Of a stretch of 64,000 nucleotides of DNA, positions 40,808-52,928 are shown piece after piece. Both the position numbers and the translations under genes were made by a program. The notes beneath the pieces were generated by a model. It saw only the letters and a program-made list of their open reading frames with translations, was not told where the DNA came from and made no database searches. This DNA comes from Emydura subglobosa. Its lineage: Eukaryota > Chordata > Testudines > Chelidae. Position 1 is the stretch's first letter; each line of letters begins with the position of its first letter. The DNA is taken from positions 71,218,890 to 71,282,889 of the forward strand of contig ML679961.1 of the NCBI GenBank assembly GCA_007922225.1. Direction: 5' to 3'.

Positions 40808-43330
40808 CTATAAAAGGAGAGAGGATATTGGATCAGATCAGGGTCAATTAAAATTATAAAGGGGGAGTGCAGGCAGTCCGAATGCAAGTACCAGAGCTGG
40901 AATTTAGTTAAAGTACGTCTCTTTGGTCAACACCTTAACTCTTGGGAATAGCGGCATTTCAAAAAGGCCAATTTCTTTTTCATAATTCACAGTTCCTTAA
41001 TACCTTCATTCCAGCCCCATTTCTAATGTCATTGCCTGACAATGACTTTGTATGCAGTGATGGGCTTCAGAAAAAGTGGAGCAGAAGGACTGGAAAGACT
41101 TGTGAGGAAAGGGAACTAGGAGGCATTTTAAACCCAGCTAGCATGGCTTGATTCTAATTTGCTACTGTGCTTAAAAGTATTTTGTTTTTTATAAGTCATG
41201 GGCCAACAAGCAGAGAGCCAGTGCAGAGCCACAATTTCAGAGTGGAAATAGACTAAAAAGCAGAAACTACATAATCCTGACACAAAATGGGCACACAAAT
41301 AAAAAAGACAAATCCTGACACCATAATAAAGACTGATAAAATATTAACTTCAACATAACTAGCTTTATTCTGTGTGAAAGAAAAGCTATTACACCGTAAA
41401 AGAAAAACCCTAGAAGAGACGCAAAGATCGATTTCAGAGAATTATTTACTCCATCTGAATTTTAACTAGGGTGTCCCTTTTAAGACTTTAAAGCTCTTAT
41501 TTCAATGCATTGCCAGCAGCCAGCTCAGTTGGCAAGAGACAAGACAGACAACTTTGTTCTCACTGAGTGTGCCAACCCCATTTGAAGCAAAAGATGTGGG
41601 GGGAAGCAGCTGCGAAGGAACCATTATATGGGAATGAAACTACAAGCATTTTGACTCTCAACTTTTCCATTCCAGCTTGCTATTCAGATGCTGACATCAA
41701 GGCTAGGACAGAGAAGCAGAGGAGAAAACAAGACTTATTTGGGGGTGGGGGAAGAAAGGGTTTGGGAGTTGGGAAAGGAGAAGCTGACACTATTTTGCAG
41801 GGAAGCCTTTGAATCTCAGCCGACAAAAACTCAGCTGACAAAAACTATAAACACTTCTAATAGTCTAGAAACACTGCCCAGTAACTGCCAACACTTTCCT
41901 GCAACACTGTAAGAAACCCTACTTAAATATGTACTATAATTCTGCTAGCATTAGGAGGAAAACAAGCTTTACCTACCCAAAGTTATCAGCTCATCTTTGC
42001 TGGGAAGAGGTATGGAACATTGCCATTTCCTTAAAGAGTCTTTGGGTTCTTTTTCCTCACACTTCAAAAATGGCTGCCTTCCCCACCTTCAACTGATGCC
42101 ACTTACACTATTAAAATATTCTACATGTCTATTGGTCTGTCTTAGCAGTTGACCTGTGCAGGAAAAGCTTTTGGATTTCAGATGTGCTCATTTTCTGAAA
42201 TGCCAGTTTTTAAGCTTATTTTCTTTAACATTTATTGCGACCTGAAGAGCAGGGGTAGATTTTGGAGCAGGCCCACGAATTTCTAGGGTGAATCACAATC
42301 TAAACTTGAACAGAACACAGTCCACCTCATCAGGCCTTTAATGAGCAACTTCAGAAACTGTATTTTTTCTCTCAAAGATCCTGAATATCAAGTTTTCCCA
42401 AATTTCCCATCTCCTCCAAATGATCCTTTTAATGGTGAGAAACTTTTTTGTGCATCCCCCACAAGCCTGCTTATATTAATAGTTGCAGCAGGGGTTTAGC
42501 TATTCAGTACAATGCCAAGAAAATCATGTTTCTGCCCAACAAAAAGAAATAACTGGTAAAGTAATCTTACAGACAATATCCTTTTTATTATTTAATGGTG
42601 ACACCCACAGTTCAAATTAAGAGCTCCCAGATGAAGTCTCCTCCATTGTGCAAGCTCCTTTCTGATGGTAGTATATCTTAATAGAGTGTATTAATGCCCA
42701 GCACAAAGGGGCCCTGATCTATGATTTCAGGTTCTTAGGCACAATGGTAATAGAAACAGTAAATAATATAATTTGCAAGGACTACTTCTTTCCATATCTT
42801 CTTCGGAGACTACTTTTTTTTTTTAAACATCCAAAATTGTGCTAGATCTTTCACAAAAGGTGTACAGACAATTCCTGCCCAAAAGAGCATTAACATAAGC
42901 AACAATCTAAGGTTTTAAACATGACATGACATCAATTCCAACTGGTCCTACTCTCCATGCAAAGTACAATACTTCCCCACTGCAGAATCTTCTTAGGGAA
43001 AGAAAGGTAACCTCTCAGAATAAGTAAGTTTATTTCAGCTTATGCCCCTGGTAAGTGATGTCAGAGTAGAGGAAAAGCTTATACTCTGCTCCTTAGAACC
43101 TAATGGGGAAAAAAAACCAAGCCCCCTTGTTTGAGAGAAATATTTCAAAAGGGCATTTAGGCATCTCTGAAGTGCCATTAAGAGCCAACCCCCTGCTGCC
43201 TGCCTGAAGTGTGTGTCTACAGTCTGAGACCTCTTGACCCCACTTTCTGCAGGAAATTGGGCAAATTCAAACCTCCATAATTTACTTGAGTCTTCCAGAC
43301 TTCTGCTGGGGAAAGGCAAACAATGTGGGC

Positions 43331-43690
43331 AATTAACTCAACAGAAACCTAATTAAATCTCTATTATGGCAGCAGGGCATGAAATGGATCATGGCATCAA
43401 GATGGCTACTCCCAACCACTGGCATCTGGATAAGTCAACATGGTGAGGGAACATTTGTTGGAGCCCCATAATTAACTCTCATGACAGGTGCCCATCTGAA
43501 CTTTCACTGTCAGAAAGAAGTGGAAGAGGTACTGGTGGAGTGATCATTTATCACTTTCCATGACAAAGTGTTGACGCTCAGCTATGGATATGGCAATCCC
43601 TTCCCCTCCTTCATGCCTCCCAAGCTAATATTCATTACAGGAGCCATGGTAATTAACTCAAGATTGATCGTTTGTTTATTGTGAATCACT
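43331..43690. promoter_or_regulatory. Enhancer-like segment with three AATTAACTC motifs
   Basis: AATTAACTC occurs at 43331-43339, 43470-43478 and 43651-43659, and a further AATTAA lies at 43351. These contain the TAATTA/TTAATT core bound by homeodomain proteins. E-box-like CAGGTG occurs near 43485. There is no repeat-family resemblance. Regulatory function is an inference only. Confidence 0.3.
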
Positions 43691-45461
43691 TTTATGGACA
43701 AGCAGTATCAGGTTGCAAATGCCAGCTTTCTAACTGCAATCTCACACCACTTGGTCTGGTAGTCTCAGTTGTTTGGCAATCCTCTGCACAGGCAGCATGC
43801 AAAGCCCAAGCACTGGAACCCGCAACGTGAGAGAGGGAGTGGGACATTGGCCTGAAGTTGATGAAGTGTGAGAATTCTTTAAAGGGATGAGTCCGTGAGA
43901 AGGGATTCAAGCTACTGCAATTGGATTGTGCACGACTGCCACAAGCAAAAAAAAGTTTCCATTTGCTAGTAAGGCATTTTACCCTAGCTGCAGAGACACA
44001 CTGAAACATTGTTCTGCTCCTTCCTTACAGAAGGCAATATGATTCTATATTAAGAGCAGTTAAAGCAATGGAGACAATGGGAGAGGGAATCCCCTTCACT
44101 AGACTGTACTTGACACCAGTCTTTCAGGTGTGAGGAAGCAAAGGTGTATTAGGTATAACAAAATCAATCTTGCTAGGACTGGGATATTTGACATCTGAGA
44201 AACCACATCCAACCCCCAATTATTCTATAACTGGCTAATCACTGTAAATATAGCACCAATAGCACGCTACACACAGCTAGGACAAAGCCTCTGCCCCCAA
44301 AAGCTTATAATTTAAGGAAGGAGAAATGAAAGGCAGTAAGAAAGCAAAGAAGCTAAGCACACATTTTATAAGTTCCATGCTTTTTTTGAAAAAATTGTTT
44401 TTGTTTGGTGAGTACCATTACTTTGTTAGGTGGTAAAGGGACAATGGGAAGAGGTGAATATTAAGGAAAGAGCTGAATGAAGAAACGGTGGACAGGACCA
44501 GGGAGTAAGTTCTAGGAAACTGAGGCTGTGTGGAAGAAGGCCCAAATCATAGCAGGAGGGTTAACAATTTCCTATATATCATTTAGTAGGAAAAACTGGC
44601 AACGATATAGCAAACAGATTCCATTGCTCACATGAACAAGAACCGTGGCTTTTTCCTCCCTATCTATTTTATTTTCAACAATCATCAGACTTAATTCTTG
44701 TTGTTAACCAAACATTTTAGTAAAACCATATTCAATTTGAACAAGGACAACCCACTGTAATTAAAAAGCCAAGAAGCAAGGACTGACGAGTATGAGGTAC
44801 TGAATGGTACAGTAAGTAAACAGTTCTTCCATGTACCCAGCAAAGCAGAGATGTACTTATCCCCTACCTCTGCACGGAGGGGTTTTTCGGTTGGGTTGTT
44901 TTAAAGATCAATCTTAACCTCAATGTGGTTTCAATTATGAATTACCAAACCAAAAAAGCCTGGATTTATTCTATTTTGTTCCAATTATGCATGATGTGTT
45001 TCCACTGAATACTTTGAGAAAGTATTTCATCATGCTTCCCATCCTCAATTGGTCAAAGGGCAAAACCAGAGGAGTTAACCCTCTCCACTTCTCCAGAGTC
45101 AACCACAGTGACTACACTGTGAATTCACAGGATTTTTTGCCAGACTGGACAAGATCATTGGTCTATGGAGTTTAGTACACTCCCATCAGTTGTATTATGC
45201 TTTGGATGAAAACCTAGAATATAGTTTGTTACAAAGTTCACCTGGGTTTCTCTTGGGCACACAGAGGTTACCTATGTGAATTCCTTGTGAACTCCTGTGG
45301 AAATAGCTGCTGTCCTGAGCATGAACTTTGATTACCAATTTTTAGCCTGTAACTACAAATATAAAATCATGCAGTCAGTCCCTTTTTCAAGGGGCTAGCT
45401 AAATCTACTTCACTCTCTGACCTCCTACAACTGTGAACTCTGTAGTCTAACTACATTCTGT

Positions 45462-45665
45462 GATTATCTGTAGTGCTGTAACTGTGTTGGTCCCGGATAT
45501 TAGAGAGACATGGTGGGAGAGGGAATGATTTTTATTGGACCAACTTCTGTTGGTGAAAGAAATACGCTTTCAAGATACTCAGAGTGCTTCTTCAGGTCTG
45601 TGTAGCTCGAAAGTTTGTCTCTTTCACCAACAGAAGTTGGTCCAATAGAAAAATATCTCACTCAC
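45462..45665. repeat. Foldback (palindromic) repeat
   Basis: 'attggaccaacttctgttgg' is followed about 70 bp later by its complement 'ccaacagaagttggtccaat'. The outer part ('tgttggtcccggatattaga') matches a common turtle/reptile repeat whose diverged copy lies at 5625. Strand is undefined because the element is self-complementary. Confidence 0.8.
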
Positions 45666-45849
45666 GTCATCGCTCTACATTCTGTGAATTATTTATTTCA
45701 GTTTTAAGTGTTTTCCTTCTTCCCATTAATTTCAACAACATGCCAATAGAGTTGATTTGAGGAAGGGAGATGGTGGACGCTGTTCTAAAGAGTGCATATT
45801 TACAACTGTCACTGGGATCTTCAGAATCTCTCCATCTATCAAGGTACTC

Positions 45850-45898
45850 ATGTTTTATTGGTTTTATTGATGTTTTATTGGTTTATGTTTTATTGGTG
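45850..45898. repeat. Short imperfect tandem repeat of TTTTATTGGT
   Basis: The unit tgttttattggttt recurs about four times with small indels. Confidence 0.85.
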
Positions 45899-47099
45899 CT
45901 CATCATCATTTTCTCTTAAAATAAAACTCTACAGTGAAGTCTCCTGACACAGCAGACAGTGTAACATACTCTGAATTGGGAAAAACAAAACTTGACATCA
46001 ATCCTAGGACTCCAAGGCCCTATCCCCAGGACCAGAAAAGGCTGAGTACATTGTGAAGGTGAAGCTGGGGATCCAAGGAAGAAAACTAAATTCTACAAAA
46101 CATTTTTATTGAGCCATTAATGAAAACCAAGCCTCCTACTTTCCATGGCAAAAGGAAAGCAACACAGACAGTGTGAAATAGGAAGGGTTATTACAGAAAA
46201 AGGGGCAGATAATAAAGTCATTTTAGAATAAGATGTCAAGCAAAAATCCTACAGTTTCTTCAGGCTAGCCTACCTGAAACAACTGCCATGAGAATAAGAA
46301 ACACAACCCTGCCATATACATTTGTGTATGTGCTTCTCGCTTCAGTCTTTCTCAGATTAAAGATGAAGCAAAAAAAACTCTAAAAAAAACTAACAGTATT
46401 AGATACAGACAGATTGTGTGTGGACTTAAAATTACAACTGACATTAAAGTGAAACACCTGAAACTCAGTTTCTCTCCACTGCATGCGAAGAACCAAGTCC
46501 AGGAGTCAGTTTCTCACGCCACAGAGGATATTGCAAGCAGATGAAGTTAAACTTTTTCTACATTAGGTACCAGCTACACTGCATCAGATAAGTGTTATAT
46601 CATCTTTTACCATATAGGCAGAGAATCCTGAACTCTGCTCTTGGCAGGTAAGGCAAGGAGAAATTGACTGTCAAATTTTGTTTCACCAAGAAAATATATT
46701 TTTAAGTCTGAATAATCACATATTTGGTACACTTGACCTATCCATAATACAAACTTTGCAGAAGTGTATTAGTAACTACACCTTCTATCAAGACATGGCA
46801 AGGAATCCACTATGACAAATAAGACAAAACTCCACCTGACTGATCCAGTGCATCACACAAGTAAAATTTAAGGTGGCTGGGCTTTATGAAATCTAATAAT
46901 TTGAGAAAAATGTGGCAATGAAAAATTGAATGAGTTATACCACGTGTGTCGGCCAATAAAACTGCTGGAGGATTTCCTCTTATTAACAGATAAATGTTTG
47001 TTCAATGTTTTGAAGCTGCAGAGTGTTATTGGGGCATAAGCAGAAAATACAATACAGTGGAATCATCTAACAGTTACAGTTCAAACTTGGAGAAGTGAT

Positions 47100-47240
47100 G
47101 TTTTTGATTGATTGGCAACCCTAGGGATCTAGATTATTCACAGGAACAGTGAGATGCAAATTGCCAGCCAAACTGCTCAGAAATTGTGTTAAGTGCTTTA
47201 AAAGGCTCAATTGTTTGCCAGTTGGCTGAAGCAAACAATC
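47100..47240. promoter_or_regulatory. Enhancer-like single-copy segment with octamer and PBX/HOX-like sites
   Basis: TGATTGAT (47105-47112) fits a PBX/HOX composite site and ATGCAAAT (47154-47161) is the perfect POU octamer, 42 bp further on. The surroundings show no repeat similarity. Function is an inference; both motifs can arise by chance. Confidence 0.2.
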
Positions 47241-50200
47241 CATTCTCTCAATGAACATCTGACTTAGGTTTTGCTAAGTAAATAGCAACTGTAATACTCT
47301 GACTCATGGAAAAACTCATCTTTGCATTAAGTTAATTTGACTATTACTCTAATTTAAATAGGGTGGAGTTTCTCTTTTCTGCCTTACTGAAAAAACATTG
47401 TCTGGCAGTCACTCAAGAGGAGAACAGAGGTCTGCTAGAGAAGTTCATGTACTACTAGGTACACAGTGATTCTTTCAACCATTATTAAATTAGAAACTAT
47501 TAAACTACAGTTTATAACACTCAAGTTCAAACCTATAAGGCAAATAAAATAATGGGGTCAAATCTTCTTTAGGTCTGTGGTATAAGCAAGACTGAAAGAA
47601 TTCTGCTAACAGCTGCTAAAGAAAAACTGAGAAAGAAGAACATTCTTGTTCATTCTGCATGTGTTGGGAAGATACAGGGACAGACAGACAGAGACTTTAA
47701 ATAGTCTCCAGTGTAGAGTTGCAATGACTAATTTATCTCTGTATTAGATAATTAGAAACCATCTAATAGAGGGAGACTGATAATAAGATAAAGAGTCTCT
47801 CAACTCTAGGTTATTAGTTCTAATCCAGTTTGGTAGAGACCAAAAATCATGACTATCACCTGATAAATGTTTGGCAATTTATGTGAAGCTAGTCAGTAAT
47901 CTCAATCTAGTTTATAATGGATAACGACTGCATCACCAAATAAAAGGCAATAATCAGCACGTTTGCAGGTATTCTCAGCCTAGCTACCAAGAGATGAATG
48001 GGACAGAGACTAAATCTCAGGTTCCAGAGCTGTCAATTTAGCACCTTTTCACTTGCACTATATTCATTTTTTAAAAGAAAAAAAACAAAACAAAACAAGG
48101 TGTGTGTGTGTAAACACACGTACATACATAGTGTTGTATCATCATATATAAAACAACAAATACCAAAACGTTTATTTTACTATTCTTTCCCTTCTCACAG
48201 CCCCAATGGAAGGGTCTATTAACGGATGTTGCTCCACTTCACATGGTATATTTTAAAAAAGGGCAAAAAATTTTCAACCAGCCAACCAATTTGAATAGGT
48301 GAAACTGCTTTGATCACTTCCCTGATGTATAACATACTCAACATGTGATGCATTACACATGCATTCATGTCTCACATACCTTACATTCCCTTATGTTCAA
48401 AGAACACTCATGTGCTGCTGCTGCTGCACAAGAATTGTGGCAGCAACACTCAGCATGTGAGGGATTCAATGAAGGAAACAGAAATAAAGGTGAGCTACAT
48501 ACAGACCTAGCTGTGAACCTCCTCATTAGGACCTTTAGTGCATAAACAGCACTTTCATCCTCATTGTCAAAGACAACAGCCAATGCCTCAAATACAGAAT
48601 CACTGAAATTCTACTAAAAAAATATATATAACCATCTGAATATTCTTTGAAGCTTGAAGATATGTCCCTACCCCCACATTCCAAGTATCAGAGGTTAAGG
48701 TGAACCTTAAAATGAAAACAAAAGCTTTAGAAAATTAGCCCATATTTTGCAACAATCCCAACTTATGGTTGCCAATTAGGTGGCGGCAGCATTGCGAAAA
48801 GAGCATATTCCTCCTCAGAGGTGAGGTTAGAAACCTGCTTAAGGAAACATTCAGATACCTGGCAAACTCCTGTGTGTAGCACTTTGAGAGGTTATCATCC
48901 CTTTAAAAAAAATTAATTCAGAACTAATTCAAATTAACATTAAAGTCTTGCAATGTTACATCAAATCTTGGGAAATAAGGGACTAAAAGGAAAAGGTGAC
49001 TCAAATCAAGGCAACCTCATGAGATCACAGAGCAGAATTTTACACCCGGGGAAGTAACAGGAATTGAACAAATTACATGGACTGTTAAGGTGGAAAACAA
49101 TCACTTACTGTTCTGTTTAATACCTCTGAACTGGACGGTATTTGTCCAATGACATAATTTGTAACATAGTACAGCACGTTACTGAACACTTTTTCTGATG
49201 TTTACAGTGACTGTAAGAGAGTTAGGTTACTGTGGGGGGCACTAAACATATTTAACTTCCACATATAAGAACACTACACAAATGAAGTAGGACCGCTAGA
49301 AGCCCATATAAGAATTCTCACTAGTTCCTCCTTTGTGTGATGAACTTAATAGACACAGTAGACTCCCTTATTCTGTTAGATTAAGTAGTAAGGAAGGTTT
49401 CCCTTTTCCAGCTACCCAACCTCGTATCACCTGCTCCAGTAAAAGCAGGCCTTTCCTGCATAACTACCTGTAAGCAAATCTACGTTCTCCGATTTGCTCA
49501 GGGCCATTATAAGCCAGAGCACAGGGATCAATGTTAAGTTAATAACCATATAGTGATTATATAAGTCTCTGATAAGCTGCTATAAATCCCTTGGAACCAA
49601 AAAGCTACTGCCCTCTCTGAACCTCCCATTGATATGCCCACAGCACACATAGCTGCCTCATCTTCTGACCCTCTCCCCAAATCTGCCACTCCAGTGTCCA
49701 GTCTACACAGCACAATGGAACTATAGTGTAGATGGAACCTGCATTCAACATAAAATGTAGCATTAGGAGGGCTGACAGAAAGGGAGGGGGGAAGAGTCAG
49801 ATGTGGAGTCGGACATATTTGTTGCCATTCACATTCCCACAAGTGCTGAGGGCAGAAGCCAATAACAGAAATGGGATTTATAGGAGCCCAGCTGAGTTCA
49901 CATTTGATTACTAATGCTATAGTGAGTGACTTGAAGATGCCCCTGTTAACTAACTAATAACCATATCCTAGACTAAGAGAACTCTGATGTCAGAAATTTC
50001 TGAGTTTATTTGCTGCACATGTCTCAGCCTTGAAATTTATTTAGCCCCGAATACAGCTATCATTTTAAAACAGATAGCATTCTTAAATTAAGAAAATAGA
50101 GTGAATAATTAAAAGTTATCTGAATCTGATGCCACCTTTCACTCTCCTAAAAGATATTATGTTAAATTTCTACATGTATATATGTATCTGCTTTAGAATA

Positions 50201-50423
50201 ATAATTTCCCATCAGGGCTAAACAGAAATTAACAGTGTCATTATAACATGCATGTTATCGAGACACAAAACAAGATAAGAAACATGCTTATGACTCAATT
50301 AGGACATTATTCCTTCTGACAAGCACAGACCATCTGTGGAATTCTGACAACTGGATAGTGCAACTATTTAAAAAATAACAATGATTTATTAACTTGACTG
50401 GCAAATACTATATAAGCACTCAC

Positions 50424-50471
50424 CTCCCAAAGTGTCTGAAATTGTAAATTAGCTGGACCCTGCGGAGGAGG
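50424..50471 (-). other. Candidate in-frame cassette exon of EXT2 (unproven)
   Basis: On the minus strand a 48-bp open stretch encodes PPPQGPANLQFQTLWE. It ends at a consensus donor, TGGGAG|GTGAGT, and can begin at an AG (cttccaggaag|CCTCCT). It lies between two EXT2 exons that meet in phase 0, so inclusion would add 16 residues between the GT47 and GT64 domains without a frameshift. A competing upstream AG (cttccag|GAAG) would give 52 bp and break the frame. I recall that human EXT2 has been described as having alternative exons, but I cannot confirm this is the counterpart. It could equally be a chance pseudo-exon. Confidence 0.4.
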
Positions 50472-51890
50472 CTTCCTGGAAGATTGCAATGGTAATAAGC
50501 TCACCTCCAAGAGATAAAATATGTTTAAAGCAAAAAAATTTACAATGGATAAATCATAGCTACTGAAGGCTCCAGTTATTTGCTTCCAGTATTAGAGTGA
50601 GGTCACAAGCTACATACCTTAGCCAGTTAGATAAGAAGTGACTGAATCAATTATGCTTTTATATGCATTCAGACCAGAGTGATAAATAGCTATCAAAATC
50701 TATGATCATTAATGTCACAGGATTGTATGGGTCTGTTGAGGAGCAAATAAATATATAGAGAACAATTTCTGATCTGAATTGTATTTTCTTTTGCTGATCC
50801 TGTGAGAGCAGGTCACCAGAGATCTCTGCATAGCTCATTGACATGGAGCTTACACAGCTCATAAAGGAAGTCTTTAATGACATTTTTGATTCATACTGAA
50901 GAAAGAAAAGCATTCATGCATGTATTTAGCAATACTTGGACTCTTTCAGCTGAAATATAAATCCACCAAGGAACTGACCATTTGTGGGCATGAAAGAGTC
51001 TCAGTATGGGGTGTGATCTCCACTGTCCTTGACAAATTCCAGTTTGCCTAACTATATTCAGCCTCCTTAAATATTCTCTGCAATTTCAAATGGATAGAGT
51101 ACTCCTCTTTACTTCTTGTACTATACTATTGTTTACTATTGCTGTGTATTGCTGACCAGTTTCAGTGTTACACTCTAGAGATTGCTGTGTTTATTTGGTG
51201 ACTGATCTCTTGTAAAGTGCTTTAGGATCTTTCATCCCACAGGATCCCAAGAAATAGAGTTTCCTCTAAAAACCAACAGGGGCTTAATTGTCCCCCACAG
51301 TGGAAGGAACTTTCATTGAAGTCAGTAGGTATCCTACTAGAGCGGGAGTGGGGAAAGAAGTAGCCCAAGAGGTGGCTTTTAATGCTGGGGGTTTGCAAAT
51401 CCCTATTTTCCTTTTACCATTGAACTCAGGCCAGGTGTCAGGGCATTCTTGCTGGTCTAAAGCATGGTCTAAATCGTCTACTAAAGTGTTCAGATCTCCT
51501 CATTCTTGAGTAACTGCTTTCTTCTTTCATACCTCAACTTTCACCCTAGACATCTGTCAGTACCATGCTCAGCTCTCTCTCAGCGTCACTAATGGGTCGG
51601 TATGCTAGGCTGGGCTTGTTGAAAATGCTCCTATCATTCTCCACCAATCTAGGGAGTTTAATATCAAAAAGCTATTCCTAAGCTCTCTTCTACTGCATTG
51701 TTGAAAACTGTCCTGCCACCAACCCTTTGACTCAGTTTTTGCAAGACAGTTTGTAAAATATAAATGCCTGTTCCTTTTTCCACCTGTAGAAAAATTAACT
51801 AATTAAGGAAAAAATTCGTTTTCAAAATTCTGCAATGTAAGAAAACAGAATGGGGCTGAATGGTGCAGCAGGTTAATTAATATAGTAGCA

Positions 51891-52219
51891 CAGGGGTTCT
51901 CAAACTGGAGGTTGGGACCCCTCAAGGGGTCGCAAGATTTTTATGGGAGTGGGGCGGGTTGTGAGCTGTCAGCCCCATGCATGCTATGGATGACAGCGAG
52001 AGCCCTTCAGATATGGGTGGCCAGAGAGCAGCGGAGGGTGGCCAGGTGCTCTGAAGGCAGTGCCATCCCAAGCAGCAGTGCAGAAGTAAGGGTACTATGG
52101 CATGGGGTGTGGGTGCAATAGCATGGGAGGGGGTCATCACTTTTTTGGGGAGTGGGGGGTCATCACAGCCGGAAACATTTTCAAAGGGGGTCCCAGAAAA
52201 AAATTTTGAAAATCCCTAC
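51891..52219. mobile_element. hAT MITE, diverged
   Basis: Begins CAGGGGTTCTCAAACT and ends near 'ttttgaaaatcccta', the inverted equivalent. The flanks are alike but not identical (tagtagca and cctagcac), so the target duplication has decayed. The interior is 'ggttgggacccctcaagggg', as in turtle hAT MITEs. Confidence 0.75.
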
Positions 52220-52559
52220 CTAGCACTTCCTCCTCAGAGAGCTGGGTTCAAATCCTGACAAAGTAAATAGTGAAATGATTCCGTCCAAAAAGTCCACAGA
52301 TCACTCAGGATGATTATCTATTTCTGTACAAGCGAATTCAAGAACTAGAATACCAAGCGTGTGCATTCACAGGGCTGTGTGGAGGGGACAATAACAGGAA
52401 AAAGAAATCTGCAGGCTGGGAGTAGAGGAGGTATTTTGTCAGAGCTATGTGGGGGAAGCTCAGACAGAATCCACCTATACTATGTGACTTTTGCCAGGGT
52501 TCCCTCTTCCATTATTCACTTTCAAAGGTATCAAATTCATACAAAATTTAACAGAAGAC

Positions 52560-52608
52560 ATTCAGGTAATACATATTACATATATACATATACATATATT
52601 ACCTGAAT
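52560..52608. repeat. Perfect inverted repeat around a TA-rich loop
   Basis: ATTCAGGTAAT (52560-52570) and ATTACCTGAAT (52598-52608) are exact complements; the 27-base spacer is alternating pyrimidine-purine (acatatatacatata). The unit could extrude as a cruciform. It lies 150 bp from an EXT2 exon. Confidence 0.9.
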
Positions 52609-52724
52609 ATCATAAAAACATTCATTTTGTGTAACTTACCATTTAAAGGTTTGTTGTATTTGTAATAGTAACAAGCTGCATAGTACATACCTCAGCAAAT
52701 CAAATACCTGAAACAAAAATCTTA

Positions 52725-52928
<204 letters not shown>

